Source of the DNA: Luzula sylvatica
Lineage: Eukaryota; Streptophyta; Magnoliopsida; Poales; Juncaceae
DNA: 64,000 nt
Assembly (NCBI GenBank): GCA_946800325.1
Contig: OX326961.1
Location: 12,832,215-12,896,214, forward strand
Reading direction: 5' to 3'
Made by a program: the position numbers and the translations under genes
Notes under the pieces: model-generated
Told to the model about the DNA's origin: nothing
The model's input: only the letters and a program-made list of their open reading frames with translations
The model's database searches: none
Shown here: piece after piece, positions 44,906 to 58,486 of the stretch
Layout of the letters: every line of letters begins with the position of its first letter
Position numbering within the stretch: position 1 is the first letter of the stretch

Positions 44906-45593
44906 TTCATCACATTTACTGACGATTATAGTAGATATGGCTATGTCTATTTAAATGCGTCTTAAATCAGAATCTTTTGAAAAGTTCAAAGAATTCCAAA
45001 ATGAAGTAGAGAACCAGCTTGGCAAGAAAATCAAAGCTCTTCGATCTGATCGAGGAGGCGAGTATTTGAGCTATGAGTTTGACGATCATTTAAAAGATTG
45101 TGGAATTGTTTCACAACTTACTTCACCATGCACACCACAATGGAATGGCGTATCTGAAAGGAGAAATCGTACCCTATTAGATATGGTTCGATCAATGATG
45201 AGTCAAACTAGTCTTCCAAAATTGTTTTGGGGATATGCACTTTTGACCGCGGCTTATTTGATAAATCGCTTACCTTCAAAGTCGGTTGAAAAGACACCAT
45301 ATGAGCTATGACATGGAAAAACTCCATTATTGTCTTTTATTAAAATCTGGGGATGCGAAGCATATGTCCAAAGAATGATTTCTGACAAGCTCGATCCCAA
45401 ATAAGACAAATGTCTATTTGTCGGTTATCCTAAAGAAACAAGAGGATACTATTTTTACAATCCAGCTGAAAATAAAGTTTTCGTGGCACGAAGAGGTGTC
45501 TTCTTAAAGGAGGACTTTATCTCTTCGCACAATGGAGGAGCAAAAATAGATCTTGATGAAATTTGAGATACCGAAATAGAAGTTGAACCGACG
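44906..45593 (+). pseudogene. Element C integrase core (broken)
   Basis: Continues FTDDYSRYGYVYL, then an extra A near 44955 shifts the frame. The core goes on with [31 protein letters not shown] and FWGYALLTAAYLINR. Stops follow at 45309-45311 (TGA where Trp is expected), 45402-45404 (TAA) and 45564-45566 (TGA). Confidence 0.92.
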
Positions 45594-47330
45594 ATGACTG
45601 ATTCCGAACCGTCAAATGTTGACTTAGCTGAATCAAGTACACAAGTCATTGTACCTTCTCGTCGATCTAGTAGGATTCGCCATGAACCTGAACGCTATGG
45701 TTTTATCATAACTGATAATGGCGACATCGAGTTCATTGATGATGACCCGAAATCCTACAAAGATGCGACTAAAGGTATAGATTCCAACAAATGGCTCGAA
45801 GCCATGAAATCAGAAATCCAGTCCATGTATGATAATCAAGTTTGGAACTTGATAGATAAACCTCCAGGGGTCACACCCGTTGGATGTAAATGGGTTTTCA
45901 AGAAGAAAACCGATATGGATGGAAAGGTGCAAACTTACAAAGCACGGCTTGTCGCGAAAGGTTTCAAACAAATCCATGGTATTGACTATGATGAAACGTT
46001 TTCGCCGGTAGCCATGCTTAAGTCTATTCGCATACTACTTGCTATAGCTGCATACTATGATTATGAGATATGGCAAATGGACGTTAAAACCGCATTTCTT
46101 AACGGAAATTTAATAGAGGATGTGTACATGACACAACCCGAAGGTTTTATCGATCCAAAAGATGCGAATAAAGTTTGTAAGTTACAACGATCCATTTATG
46201 GATTGAAACAAGCATCTCGAAGTTGGAATATACGATTTGATGAAGTTATAAGCGAGTATAATTTTATCAAAAACGTAGATGAACCTTGTGTATACAAGAA
46301 GGTAAGTGGGAGCCGTATTGTGTTTCTTGTTTTTTATGTGGACGATATATTGCTCATAGAAAACGATATTCCGATGCTAACGGAAGTTAAAAAATATTTA
46401 ACGAGTCGTCTCGCTATGAAAGACTTAGGCGAGGCAGCTTATATATTAGGCGTAAAAATCTATAGAGATAGATCTAAAAGACTCCTTGGTTTAAGTCAAA
46501 GTACGTATATTGACAAGGTATTGCATAAATTTGCAATGGAAAATTCCAAGAAGGGATTTATACCTATGTCGCATGGTATTAATTTCTCGAAAAATCAATG
46601 TCCGACATCGATTGAAGATAAGAAATTAATGGCTGATGTTCCATATAATTCGGCGGTAGGATCCATCATGTATGCCATGATATGTACTCGTCCAGACGTA
46701 TCATATGCCTTAAGCGTTGTTTCACGCTATCAATCGAATCCTGGTGAATCACATTGGATTGCGGTTAAATCTATCCTTAAATACTTACGTAGAACAAAGG
46801 ATCTCTTTCTCGTGAATGGTGGTACTAGTGAAGAGCTAATCGTTAAAGGATATACCGACGCTAGTTTTCAAACATGTATTGATGACTTTAGGTCTCAATC
46901 AGGTTATGTGTTTTGTCTAAATGGCGGTGCGGTAGTTTGGAAGAGTTCCAAACAACCTACGATAGCTGATTCCACTACAGAAGCGGAATATATCGCAGCT
47001 TCGGAAGCAGCAAAAGAAGCGGTTTGGATGCGTAAATTCATCCTGGAACTTGGAGTAGTCCCAAGCATTATGAAACCCATTGGCGTATACTGCGACAATT
47101 CGGGTGCGATCGCTCAAGCTAAAGAACCTAGATCACATCACCGTTCTAAACATATTCTCCGGAAGTTTCATTTGTTTCGTGAAATTTTGCAACGCAAGGA
47201 AGTTGCCATAATGAAAGTTAATACTGACGACAACGTGGCGGACCCGTTTACGAAACCATTAGCTCAAGCCAAGCATGATAGGCATACTCGCAACATTGGT
47301 TTAAGATATCTAGAGGAGGAATTGAATTAG
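45594..47330 (+). pseudogene. Element C reverse transcriptase and RNase H
   Basis: 578-codon open frame covering the integrase-RT linker (SRRSSRIRHEPERYGF), RT with KARLVAKGFKQ, QMDVKTAFLNG, RSIYGLKQASRSWN and LVFYVDDILLIE, and RNase H with GYTDASFQT, STTEAEYIAASEA, VYCDNSGAIA and KHILRKFHLFRE. Stop TAG 47328-47330. This part of the element is uninterrupted and gives the reference against which the 20-bp deletion in element B is seen. The ATG at 45594 is internal to the original polyprotein, so this is not an independent gene. Confidence 0.93.
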
Positions 47331-48502
47331 GGATTATATTAGCTATCTCATCCCAATATTCCTTAGTAATTTCGTAAACGATGTATTATTAGTTCTATAA
47401 ATAAATGTACTCAATAAATGTAAAAACTTTTTATTTTGATTTAATAAAATATTTAGTTTTGTTTATTCTACAATTTAGCTTTATTTTAACTTGTGTGTGG
47501 GGTTATATAATTAGTTATATTAATCCAGATTTATATCTCGAAATATGAGCGTTTAGTATAATAAGATTTACTAAGTAAAGACGTCATATATTAAATACTT
47601 AAAATAAATGTTATTTAAAACGAAATTTAATAAGAGTATATATTTCAAAATTGTCCCTATTTATGATTAGGATATTTAATGAGTTAAATATATTCTATTA
47701 TATGATAAAAGACTAACATGATTAGTATGTTTGCCGAGGTGATGATTCAGCTTTACTAATCATTGACAAAAGAGCGTGTCAAATCGGAAATATAGTTACA
47801 TATAGTTGATATGTATGGACTTGACCAAAAGGTGCGAATTCATAACATGGTTTAGTCATTAAAATGGATCGCAACGAATAGGTTTTGGTAGCTTCATACT
47901 TGAGATAACACTTGATTAATTTTTATACGTAGTTGCATACTTTGATATAGTTAACATTATTCCGTAAATGGGTAATAAGGCTATCATTGGGTGTGTCACG
48001 AAATATGAATATTAATGTGATTATCAAGATAGGAATTGTTCATTTCGAAAGAAATAGATATTTTGTTGGCCACTGATTGAATTAAATTAACATGTGCACA
48101 AATTGATATTGATCAATTGTTAAATTAATTCATGAGAAATCGGAAAAACATTAAGTCAATTACATAAAGGGGATGACTATCACCATGCCTCGTCATTGAC
48201 GGATATCGCGAACAAGATAACCAAAATCGTATATCGAGATTAGGTATAAATGATGAAAGTCATTTAAATTCAATTTAACATGGGTAGCTATGATGGAGTG
48301 ACTAGATCCCGCTCATAAGCTTGTAAGACTTAGGCATAAGTTTACGGCCATCGTTAAGTTGAACCTACACGGTCACACATCGAAATGAGACAAGTCGGGC
48401 TTGAACAATAAGTATATAGGATATACATAAACTCTCTAAAAATTATACATATATATGATATGTATAGTACGTTTTACGTAGATATAAAATTGAGTGGGAG
48501 AC
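47331..48502 (+). other. Element C 3' non-coding region and polypurine tract
   Basis: 1.17 kb between pol and the 3' LTR, related to 27830-29073 of element B. Ends in AAATTGAGTGGGAGAC, the same polypurine tract as in element B. Confidence 0.85.
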
Positions 48503-49672
48503 TGGAGGAAATGCAGTTTCACATCTACGGTAAAATCGTACGTATAAGGATATATGAACATGGTAGTTCATAGAAATATAACATGTGTATTATATGCACA
48601 TATGTATATATGATATACATAATTAGATTGATAAGATAAGATTTTAGGAAAAATCTGTTTGGAACATTGTTACTAAAACGGACATAACTTTCGCATACGA
48701 ACACCGATTTGGATGATTCGAATCTCATAAGTTAGATAATTGGATTATCTACAACTTTAGTATTCAGTGGAAAAACATTTGAATAATATAGGACGTTCAT
48801 TCTAATGCAATACACGAAAGGTTGCGGCAGTTCGACGAAAGGACGCGAACGTTTACTAAAACTAGCATAACTTTCGGACTGGACATCCAAATTGGATAAA
48901 CTCGGATTTGTTGGAAGGTGATAAGATCATCTAGAAGTTTTGTACAGAAAGTTCCTGTTAATTACGGACCTAAGTCGGTCGAAATTCCAGTTTAGTGAAA
49001 GTGTGTCTGCTGATTATGCAGGAGACACATCTTTTGATCAAATCTTCTAGAAACTTGTCCTTTCATGCATATAAAAGTATCATTTGATTGATTAAAGAGT
49101 GTCTATTTACTGGTGCAGGAATACGAGTTATTCTATAAACAAGACCCTAATCTCACTCAATCAAATCAATCTAAGCAACCATTATTTCAACTAATTAATC
49201 AAGTAATTAAAAGAGAGAAAAGTTCGCCGGAATTCTCCATTGATTCCGGCAAGAGTTTAAGCAAGAGTGATTACGAGGCGTCTAGGCAGTTTCGTGATTA
49301 TTCGACGACTCCCGTTTCACGGTGGATACGAGTAGAGGTATGTATATGTTTGCGTACTAACGAGTTAAGTTCGTCAACCGACGAGAAAACGAACGGAGAA
49401 AGACGACCGGTTTGGGCGTGGGTCGAACCGGTACGAGCGAAAAGGTGCGAACGAAACGGTGCGACGTGAACGGAAGTGAAGGCTTCGCAGCGACAAACCC
49501 TTCGTAAGCGATCAATTTCGCTAGGTACAAATCTTACGTTTATTAGATTTACGTTATATTAGTCATAGGCAATTTGATAAACAAATCGTAGATGAGATCT
49601 CGGGGATTTGTACTCTGTCGAGTCCAATAATTATCCGCTGCGCGGACTCGATGGGGTGTAGATAACCCAACA
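48503..49672 (+). repeat. Element C 3' LTR
   Basis: 1170 bp. Its TATA region is altered (TATAAACAA near 49134) relative to the 5' LTR. Confidence 0.95.
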
Positions 49673-49837
49673 TTCCTTTCCTATAAAACGTGGCTAATCT
49701 AAGACAACCGGCACCGTACAAATGCATGCGATCATTTGACTTAATCAACAATTTCAAATTATAATATAAGATTATTTGGTCAATACTTACCCGGGATGCA
49801 TATATTTAAAAATTAAGAAATAAACGAAATTCCTGAA

Positions 49838-51070
49838 GTCATAACTTTTTTTTCTTTTTTTAATAAATTCATAATTGTATATGAAAATTTATATATTTAC
49901 TCAATCATTATGAAGTAAGATTACAATGACGTACACGATATAAATAATTATGTTAAAATTTATAATGGTAAAACTGAATTTTGAAAAACTATTATGCAAA
50001 AATTAAAATTCTAACTTGCACAGAGAGCCAAATAGATGTATTATTACAAGGTTTGAAATTAGAAATATGAAAAAAAATATTAGAAGGTCAAGAATGAAAC
50101 TTTTCATTTGATATTATTGTAATTTTCACAAAATTGAATTATTAAAAAAACATAAAAAGCTATGTGCAAATATCATGCACAAGTAGGAATATTTTCGATA
50201 AGTGAAAGTTTTTGATATTGCTAAGTGTATATGATATACACACCCAATGACTCCATGTTTCCACTTCGTCGAAGTATTGAATCTCTTTATTATTTATTAA
50301 TGAAATTATATTCATTTAGTTTATCAAGGTGGGACTATTATGTATTTAATTTGTAAATGCTCTATAACTAATTCCGGACAACTTTTAATTTTATTTTTAC
50401 AAAATGATTTGGATCCCCATTTTTTTCAAGTCATGATCATCTAGTCAATGTCGACTTTCTGCATAATATCAATTGTTTCCCACAAAATTAATTACTTGAT
50501 AAAAATTACTTTTAATATTTATCTTAGTTTATGTCTGTGTTTCCAATACAGTATTTAGTCCAAATAATAAGAGAATAAAATAAAATTAATATTAAATCAA
50601 GTACATTGAAAAAAGGAAGCCAATTTTAAGAAAAACTAAGTATGGAATATACAAAGGAAAAAACCCGCGTGAAAGTATCCCGCATATAGTTAGAATTTAT
50701 CTAGTGTTGTTAATATCGGGACAAAATAGGCTGCATTGTGTTCATATGGAGATGCCAATTCACTAGGTTGGGAGGTACAAAAAATAATATTCTTTAGAAA
50801 ATATTATGGATACATGAATTGTTTGCTTAAAAAAACATAATACTATGAACATCAAGAATAATATTTCGCACCGAAGAAATCGGCAATTTAGTAATTTCAT
50901 TAGTGTTCTTTTCCTTTAAGACGTGGCTAATCAAAGAAAACTGGCACCGTACAAATGCATGCGATCATTTGACATAATCAACAATTTCAAATTATAATAT
51001 CAGATTATTTGGTCAATATTAACCCAGGATGCTAATATTTAAAAATTAAGAAATAAACGAAATTCTACAA
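49838..51070. repeat. Satellite unit 3 (alpha)
   Basis: Alpha markers: TTACTTGATAAAAATTAC without the CTG, AGTATGGAATATAC, TTAATATCGGGAC and TTTATCAAGG. Confidence 0.9.
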
Positions 51071-52307
51071 GTCATAACTTTTTTTTCTTTTTTTAATAAA
51101 TTCTTAATTGTGTATGAAAATTCTTATATTTACTCAATCATTATGAAGTAAGATTACAATGACGTACACGATATAAATAATTATGTTAAAAATTATAATG
51201 GTAAAACTGAATTTTGAAAAACTATTATGCACAAATTAAATTTCTAACTTGCACAGAGAGCCAAATAGATGTATTATTACAAGGTTCGAAATTAGAAATT
51301 TGAAAAAAAATATTAGAAGGTCAAGAATGAAACATTTCACTTAATATTATTGTAATTTTCACAAATTTGAATTATTAAAAAAACATAAAAAGCTATGTGC
51401 ACATATCATGCACAAGTAGGAATATTTTCGATAAGTGAAAGTTTTTGATATTGCTAAGTGTACATGATATACACCCCCAATGACTCCATGTTTCCACTTC
51501 GTCAAAGTATTGAATGACTTTATTATTTATTAATGAAATTATATTCAATGAGTTTATTATGGTGGGACTATTATGTATTTGATTTGTAAAGGCACTATAA
51601 CTAATTCCGGACAACTTATAATTTTATTTTTACAAAATGATTTGGATCCCCATTTTTTTCAAGTCTTGATCATCTAGTCAATGTTGACTTTCTGAATAAT
51701 ATCCATTGTTTCCCACAAAACTAATTACTTGCTGATAAAAATTACTTTTAAGTGTTTATCTTAGTTTATGTTTGTGTTTCCAATACAGTATTTAGTCCAA
51801 ATAATAAGAGAATAAAATAAAATAAATATTAAATCAAGTACATTGAAAAAAGGAAGTCAATTTTAAGAAAAATTAAGTATGAAATATACGAAGGAAAAAA
51901 CCCGCGTGAAAGTATGCCGCATATAGTTAGAATTTATCTAGTGTTGTTAATGTCGGGACAAAATAGGCTGCATTGTGTTCATATGGAGATACCAATTCAC
52001 TAGGTTGGGAGGTACAAAAAATAATATTCTTTTGAAATTATTATGGATACATCAATTGTTTGCTTAAAAAAACATAACACTATGAACATCAAGAATAATA
52101 TTTCGCACCGAATAAATCGGCGATTTAATAATTTCATTACTATTCTTTTCATTTAAGACGTGGCTAATCTAAGACAACCGGCACCGTACAAATGCATGCG
52201 ATCATTTGACTTAATCAACAATTTCAAATTATAATATAAGATTATTTGGTCAATACTTACCCGGGATGCATATATTTAAAAATTAAGAAATAAACGAAAT
52301 TCTTGAA
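51071..52307. repeat. Satellite unit 4 (beta)
   Basis: Beta markers: TTCAATGAGTTTATTA, ATTTGATTTGTAAAGGCAC and GTATGCCGCATAT. Confidence 0.9.
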
Positions 52308-53541
52308 GTCATAACTTTTTTTTCTTTTTTTAATAAATTCATAATTGTATATGAAAATTCATATATTTACTCAATCATTATGAAGTAAGATTACAATGAC
52401 GTACACGATATAAATAATTATGTTAAAAATTATACTGGTAAAACTGAATTTTGAAAAACTATTATGCACAAAATTAATATTCTAACTTGCACAGAGAGCC
52501 AAATAGATGTATTATTACAAGGTTTGAAATTAGAAATATGAAAAAAAATATTAGAAGGTCGAGAATGAAACATTTCAGTTGATATTATTGTAATTTTCAC
52601 AAAATTGAATTATTAAAAAAACATAAAAAGCTATGTGCACGTATCATGCACAAGTAGGAATATTTTCGATAAGTGAAAGTTTTTTATATTGCTAAGTGTA
52701 TATGATATACACACCCAATGACTCCATGTTTCCACTTCGTCAAAGTATTGAATCTCTTTATTATTTATTAATGAAATTATATGCATTTAGTTTATCAAGG
52801 TGGGACTATTATGTATTTAATTTGTAAAGGCTCTATAACTAATTCCGGACAACTTTTAATTTTATTTTTACAAAATGATTTGGATCCCCATTTTTTTCAA
52901 GTCATGATCATCTAGTCAATGTTGACTTTCTGCATAATATCAATTGTTTCCCACAAAACTAATTACTTGATAAAAATTACTTTTAATATTTATCATAGTT
53001 TATGTTTGTGTTTCCAATACAGTATTTAGTCCAAATAATAAGAGAATAAAAAAAAATTAATATTAAATCAAGTACATTGAAAAAAGGAAGTCAATTTTAA
53101 GAAAAACTAAGTATGGAATATACAAAGGAAAAAACCCGCGTGAAAGTATCCCGCATATAGTTAGAATTTATCTAGTGTTGTTAATATCGGGACAAAATAG
53201 GCTGCATTGTGTTCATATGGAGATGCCAATTCACTAGGTTGGGAGGTACAAAAAATAATATTATTTTGAAAATATTATGGATACATGAATTGTTTGCTTA
53301 AAAAAACATAATACTATAAACATCAAGAATAATATTTCGCACCGAAGAAATCGGCAATTTAGTAATTTCATTAATGTTCTTTTCCTTAAAGACGGGGTTA
53401 ATCAAAGACAACCGGCACCGTACAAATGCATGTGATCATTTGACTTAATCAACAATTTCAAATTATAATATCAGATTATTTGGTCAATATTAACCCATGA
53501 TGCATATATATAAAAATTAAGAAATAAACGAAATTCTAGAA
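52308..53541. repeat. Satellite unit 5 (alpha)
   Basis: Carries the alpha markers; first unit of a complete alpha-beta-gamma trimer. Confidence 0.9.
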
Positions 53542-54778
53542 GTCACAACTTTTTTTTCTTTTTTTAATAAATTCATAATTGTGTATGAAAATTCATATAT
53601 TTACTCAATCATTATGAAGTAAGATTACAATGACGTACACGATATAAATAATTATGTTAAAAATTATAACGGTAAAACTGAATTTTGAAAAACTATTATG
53701 CACAAATTAAAATTCTAACTTGCACAGAGAGCCAAATAGATGTATTATTACAAGGTTTGAAATTAGAAATTTGAAAAAAAATATTAGAAGGTCAAGAATG
53801 AAATATTTCACTTGATATTATTGTAATTTTCACAAATTTGAATTATTAAAAAAACATAAAAATCTATGTGCACGTATCATGCACAAGTAGGAATATTTTC
53901 GATAAGTGAAAGTTTTTGATATTGCTAAGTGTATATGATACACACACCCAATGACTCCATGTCTCGACTTCGTCAAAGTATTGAATGACTTTATTATTTA
54001 TTAATGAAATTATATTCAATGAGTTTATTAAGGTGGGACTATTATGTATTTGATTTGTAAAGGCACTATAACTAATTCCGGACAACTTTTAATTTTATTT
54101 TTAAAAAATGATTTGGATCCCCATGTTTTTCAAGTCTTGATCATCTAGTCAATGTTGACTTTCTGCATAATATCCATTGTTTCCCACAAAACTAATTACT
54201 TGCTGATAAAAATTACTTTTAAGTATTTATCTTAGTTTATGTCTGTGTTTCCAATACAGTATTTAGTCCAAATAATAAGAGAATAAAATAAAATTAATAT
54301 TAAATCAAGTACATTGAAAAAAGGAAGTCAATTTTAAGAAAAATTAAGTATGAAATATACAAAGGAAAAAACCCGCGTGAAAGTATGCCGCATATAGTTA
54401 GAATTTATCTAGTGTTGTTAATGTCGGGACAAAATAGACTGTATTGTGTTCATATGGAGATACCAATTCACTAGGTTGGGAGGTACAAAAAATAATATTC
54501 TTTTGAAAATATTATGGATACATCAATTGTTTGCTTAAAAAAACATAACACTATGAACATCAAGAATAATATTTCGCACCGAATAAATCGGATATTTAAT
54601 AATTTCATTACTATTCTTTTCCTTTAAGACGTGGCTAATCTAAGACAACCGGCACCGTACAAATGCATGCGATCATTTGTCTTAATCAACAATTTCAAAT
54701 TATAATATCAGATTATTTGGTCAATATTATCCCAGGATGCATATATTTAAAAATTAAGAAATAAACGAAATTCTAGAA
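53542..54778. repeat. Satellite unit 6 (beta)
   Basis: Carries the beta markers, with GTCACAACTT in place of GTCATAACTT at its start. Confidence 0.9.
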
Positions 54779-56017
54779 GTCATAACTTTTTTTTCTTTTT
54801 TTAATAAATTCGTAATTGTGTATGAAAATTCATATATTTACTCAATCATTATGAAGTAAGATTACAATGACGTACACGATATAAATAATTATGTTAAAAA
54901 TTATATTGGTAAAACTGAATTTTGAAAAACTATTATGCACAAAATTAAAATTCTAACTTGCACAGAGAGCCAAATAGATGTATTATTACAAGGTTTGAAA
55001 TTAGAAATTTGAAAAAAAATATTAGAAGGTCAAGAATGAAACATTTCAGTTGATATTATTGTAGTTTTCACAAAATTGAATTATTAAAAAAACATAAAAA
55101 GCTATGTGCACATATCATGCACAAGTAGGAATATTTTCGCTAAGTGAAAGTGTTTGATATTGCTAAGTGTATATGATATACACACCCAATGACTCCATGT
55201 TTCCACTTCGTCAAAGTATTGAATGTCTTTATTATTTATTAATGAAATTATATTCATTTAGTTTATTAAGATGGGACTATTATGTATTTAATTTGTAAAG
55301 GCTCTATAACTAATTCCGGACAACTTTTAATTTTATTTTTACAAAATGATTTGGATCCCCATTTTTTTCAAGTCTTGATCATCTAGTCAATGTTGACTTT
55401 CTGCATAATATATCCATTGTTTCGCACAAAACTAATTACTTGCTGATAAAAATTAGTTTCAAGTATTTATCTTAGTTTATGTTTGTGTTTCCAATACAGT
55501 ATTTAGTCCAAATAATAAGAGAATAAAATAAAATTAATATTAAATCAAGTACATTGAAAAAGGAAGTCAATTTTTAGAAAAACTAAGTATGAAATATACA
55601 AAGGAAAAAACCCACGTGAAAATATCCCGCATATAGTTAGAATTTATCTAGTGTTGTTAATGTCGGGACAAAATATACTGCATTGTGTTCATATGGAGAT
55701 GCCAATTCACTAGGTTGGGAGGTACAAAAAATAATATTCTTATGAAAATATAATGGATACATGAATTGTTTGCTTAAAAAAACATAACATTATGAACATC
55801 AAGAATAATATTTCGCACCGAAGAAATCGGCAATTTAATCATTTCATTAATGTTCTTTTCCATTAAGACGTGGCTAATCTAAGACAACCGGCACCGTACA
55901 AATGCATGCGATCATTTGACTTAATCAACAATTTCAAATTATAATATAAGATTATTTGGTCAATATTAACCCGGGATGCATATATTTAAAAATTAAGAAA
56001 TAAACGAAATTCTAGAA
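54779..56017. repeat. Satellite unit 7 (gamma)
   Basis: Gamma markers: TTGTAGTTTTCAC, AAGTGAAAGTGTTTG and TTCATTTAGTTTATTAAG. Confidence 0.9.
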
Positions 56018-57249
56018 GTCATAACTATTTTTCCTTTTTTTAATAAATTCATAATTGTATATGAAAATTCATATATTTACTCAATCATTATGAAGTAAGA
56101 TTACAATGACGTACACGATATAAATAATTGTGTTCAAAATTATAATGGTAAAACTGAATTTTGAAAAACTATTATGCACAAAATTAAAATTCTAACTTGC
56201 ACAGAGAGCCAAATAGATGTATTATTACAAGGTTTGAAATTAGAAATATGAAAAAAAATATTAGAAGGTCAAGAATGAAACATTTCAGTAGATATTATTG
56301 TAATTTTCCCAAAATTGAATTATTAAAAAAACATAAAAAGCTATATGCACGTCATGCACAAGTAGGAATATTTTCGATAAGTGAAAGTTTTTGATATTGC
56401 TAAGTGTATATGATATACACACCCAATGACTCCATGTTTCCACTTCGTCAAAGTATTGAATCTCTTTATTATTTATTAATGAAATTATATTCATTTAGTT
56501 TATCAAGGTGGGACTATTATGTATTTAATTTGTAAAGGCTCTATAACTAATTCCAGACAACTTTTAATTTAATTTTTACAAAATGATTTGGATCCCCATT
56601 TTTTTCATGTCATGATCATCTAGTCAATGTTGACTTTCTGCATAATATCAATTGTTTCCCACAAAACTAATTACTTGATAAAAATTACTTTTAATATTTA
56701 TCTTATTTTATGTCTGTGTTTCCAATACAGTATTTAGTCCAAATAATAAGAGAATAAAATAAAATTAATATTAAATCAAGTACATTGAAAAAAGGAAGTC
56801 AATTTTAAGAAAAACTAAGTATGGAATATACAAAGGAAAAAACCCGCGTGAAAGTATCCCGCATATAGTTAGAATTTATCTAGTGTTGTTAATATCGGGA
56901 CAAAATAGGCTGCATTGTGTTCATATGGAGATGCCAATTCACTAGGTTGGGAGGTACAAAAAATAATATTCTTTTGAAAATATTATGGATACATGAATTG
57001 TTTGCTTAAAAAAACATAATACTATGAATATCAAGAATAATATTTCGCACCGAAGAAATCGACAATTTAGTAATTTCATTAATGTTCTTTTCCTTTAAGA
57101 CGTGGCTAATCAAAGACAACCGGCACCGTACAAATGCATGCGATCATTTGACTTAATCAACAATTTCAAATTATAATATCAGATTATTTGGTCAATATTA
57201 TCCCAGGATGCATATATTTAAAAATTAAGAAATAAACGAAATTCTAGAA
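56018..57249. repeat. Satellite unit 8 (alpha)
   Basis: Alpha markers; starts exactly 3710 bp after unit 5, the higher-order period. Confidence 0.9.
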
Positions 57250-58486
57250 GTCATAACTTTTTTTTCTTTTTTTAATAAATTCATAATTTTGTATGAAAAT
57301 TCATATATTTACTCAATCATTATGAAGTAAGATTAAAATGACGTACACGATATAAATAATTATGTTAAAAATTATAATGGTAAAACTGAATTTTGAAAAA
57401 CTATTATGCACAAAATTAAAATTCTAACTTGCACAGAGAACCAAATAGATGTATTATTACAAGGTTTGAAATTAGAAATTTGAAAAAAAATATTAGAAGG
57501 TCAAGAATGAAACATTTCACTTGATATTATTGTAATTTTCACAAATTTGAATTATTAAAAAACATAAAAAGCTATGCGCACATATCATGCACAAGTAGGA
57601 ATATTTTCCATAAGTGAAAGTTTTTGATATTGCTAAGTGTATATGATATACACACCCAATGACTCCATGTTTCCACTTCGTCAAAGTATTAAATGTCTTT
57701 ATTATTTATTAATGAAATTATATTCAATGAGTTTATTAAGGTGGGACTATTATGTATTTGATTTGTAAAGGCACTATAACTAATTCCGGACAACTTTTAA
57801 TTTTATTTTTACAAAATGATTTGGATCCCCATTTTTTTCAAGTCTTGATCATCTAGTCAATGTTGACTTTCTGCATAATATCCATTGTTTCCCACAAAAC
57901 TAATTACTTGCTGATAAAAATTACTTTTAAGTATTTATCTTAGTTTATGTTTGTGTTTCCAATACAGTATTTAGTCCAAATAATAAGAGAATAAAATAAA
58001 ATAAATATTAAATCAAGTACATTGAAAAAAGGAAGTCAATTTTAAGAAAAATTAAGTATGAAATATACGAAGGAAAAAACCCGCGTAAAAGTATGCCGCA
58101 TATAGTTAGAATTTATCTAGTGTTGTTAATGTCGGGACAAAATAGGCTGCATTGTGTTCATATGGAGATACCAATTCACTAGGTTGGGAGGTAGAAAAAA
58201 TAATATTCTTTTGAAAATATTATGGATACATCAATTGTTTGCTTAAAAAAACATAACACTATGAACATCAAGAATAATATTTCGCACCGAATAAATCGGC
58301 GATTTAATAATTTCATTACTATTCTTTTCCTTTAAGACGTGGCTAATCTAAGACAACCGGCACCGTACAAATGCATGCGATCATTTGACTTAATCAACAA
58401 TTTCAAATTATAATATAAGATTATTTGGTCAATATTGACCCGGGATGCATATATTTAAAAATTAAGAAATAAACGAAATTCTTGAA
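57250..58486. repeat. Satellite unit 9 (beta)
   Basis: Carries the beta markers (GTATGCCGCATAT, TTCAATGAG). Confidence 0.9.

Larger units (their letters stand above)
41307..49672 (+). mobile_element. Ty1/copia retrotransposon C, inserted in the satellite
   Basis: 8366 bp with LTRs 41307-42477 and 48503-49672. The flanks TTATT (41302-41306) and TTCCT (49673-49677) are each one change from TTCTT, the sequence present at this place in other satellite units, so the 5-bp target duplication can be reconstructed. Primer binding site TGGTATCAGAGC at 42479 and polypurine tract GAGTGGGAGAC before 48503. Clearly the same family as element B in protein, polypurine tract and leader design. Several stops and shifts make it inactive. 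Confidence 0.96.
40229..49837. repeat. Satellite unit 2 (gamma-like), interrupted by element C
   Basis: About 1238 bp without element C and its target duplication. Carries CATTTAGTTTATTAAGG and AATTTGTAAAGGCTCTAT, as in gamma units. Confidence 0.9.

Noticed and set aside
51393..51614. About 70-residue minus-strand frame recurring in several satellite units (also near 39262, 53864, 56285)
   Set aside because: Shared because the DNA repeats; starts and ends vary between units and several units break it.
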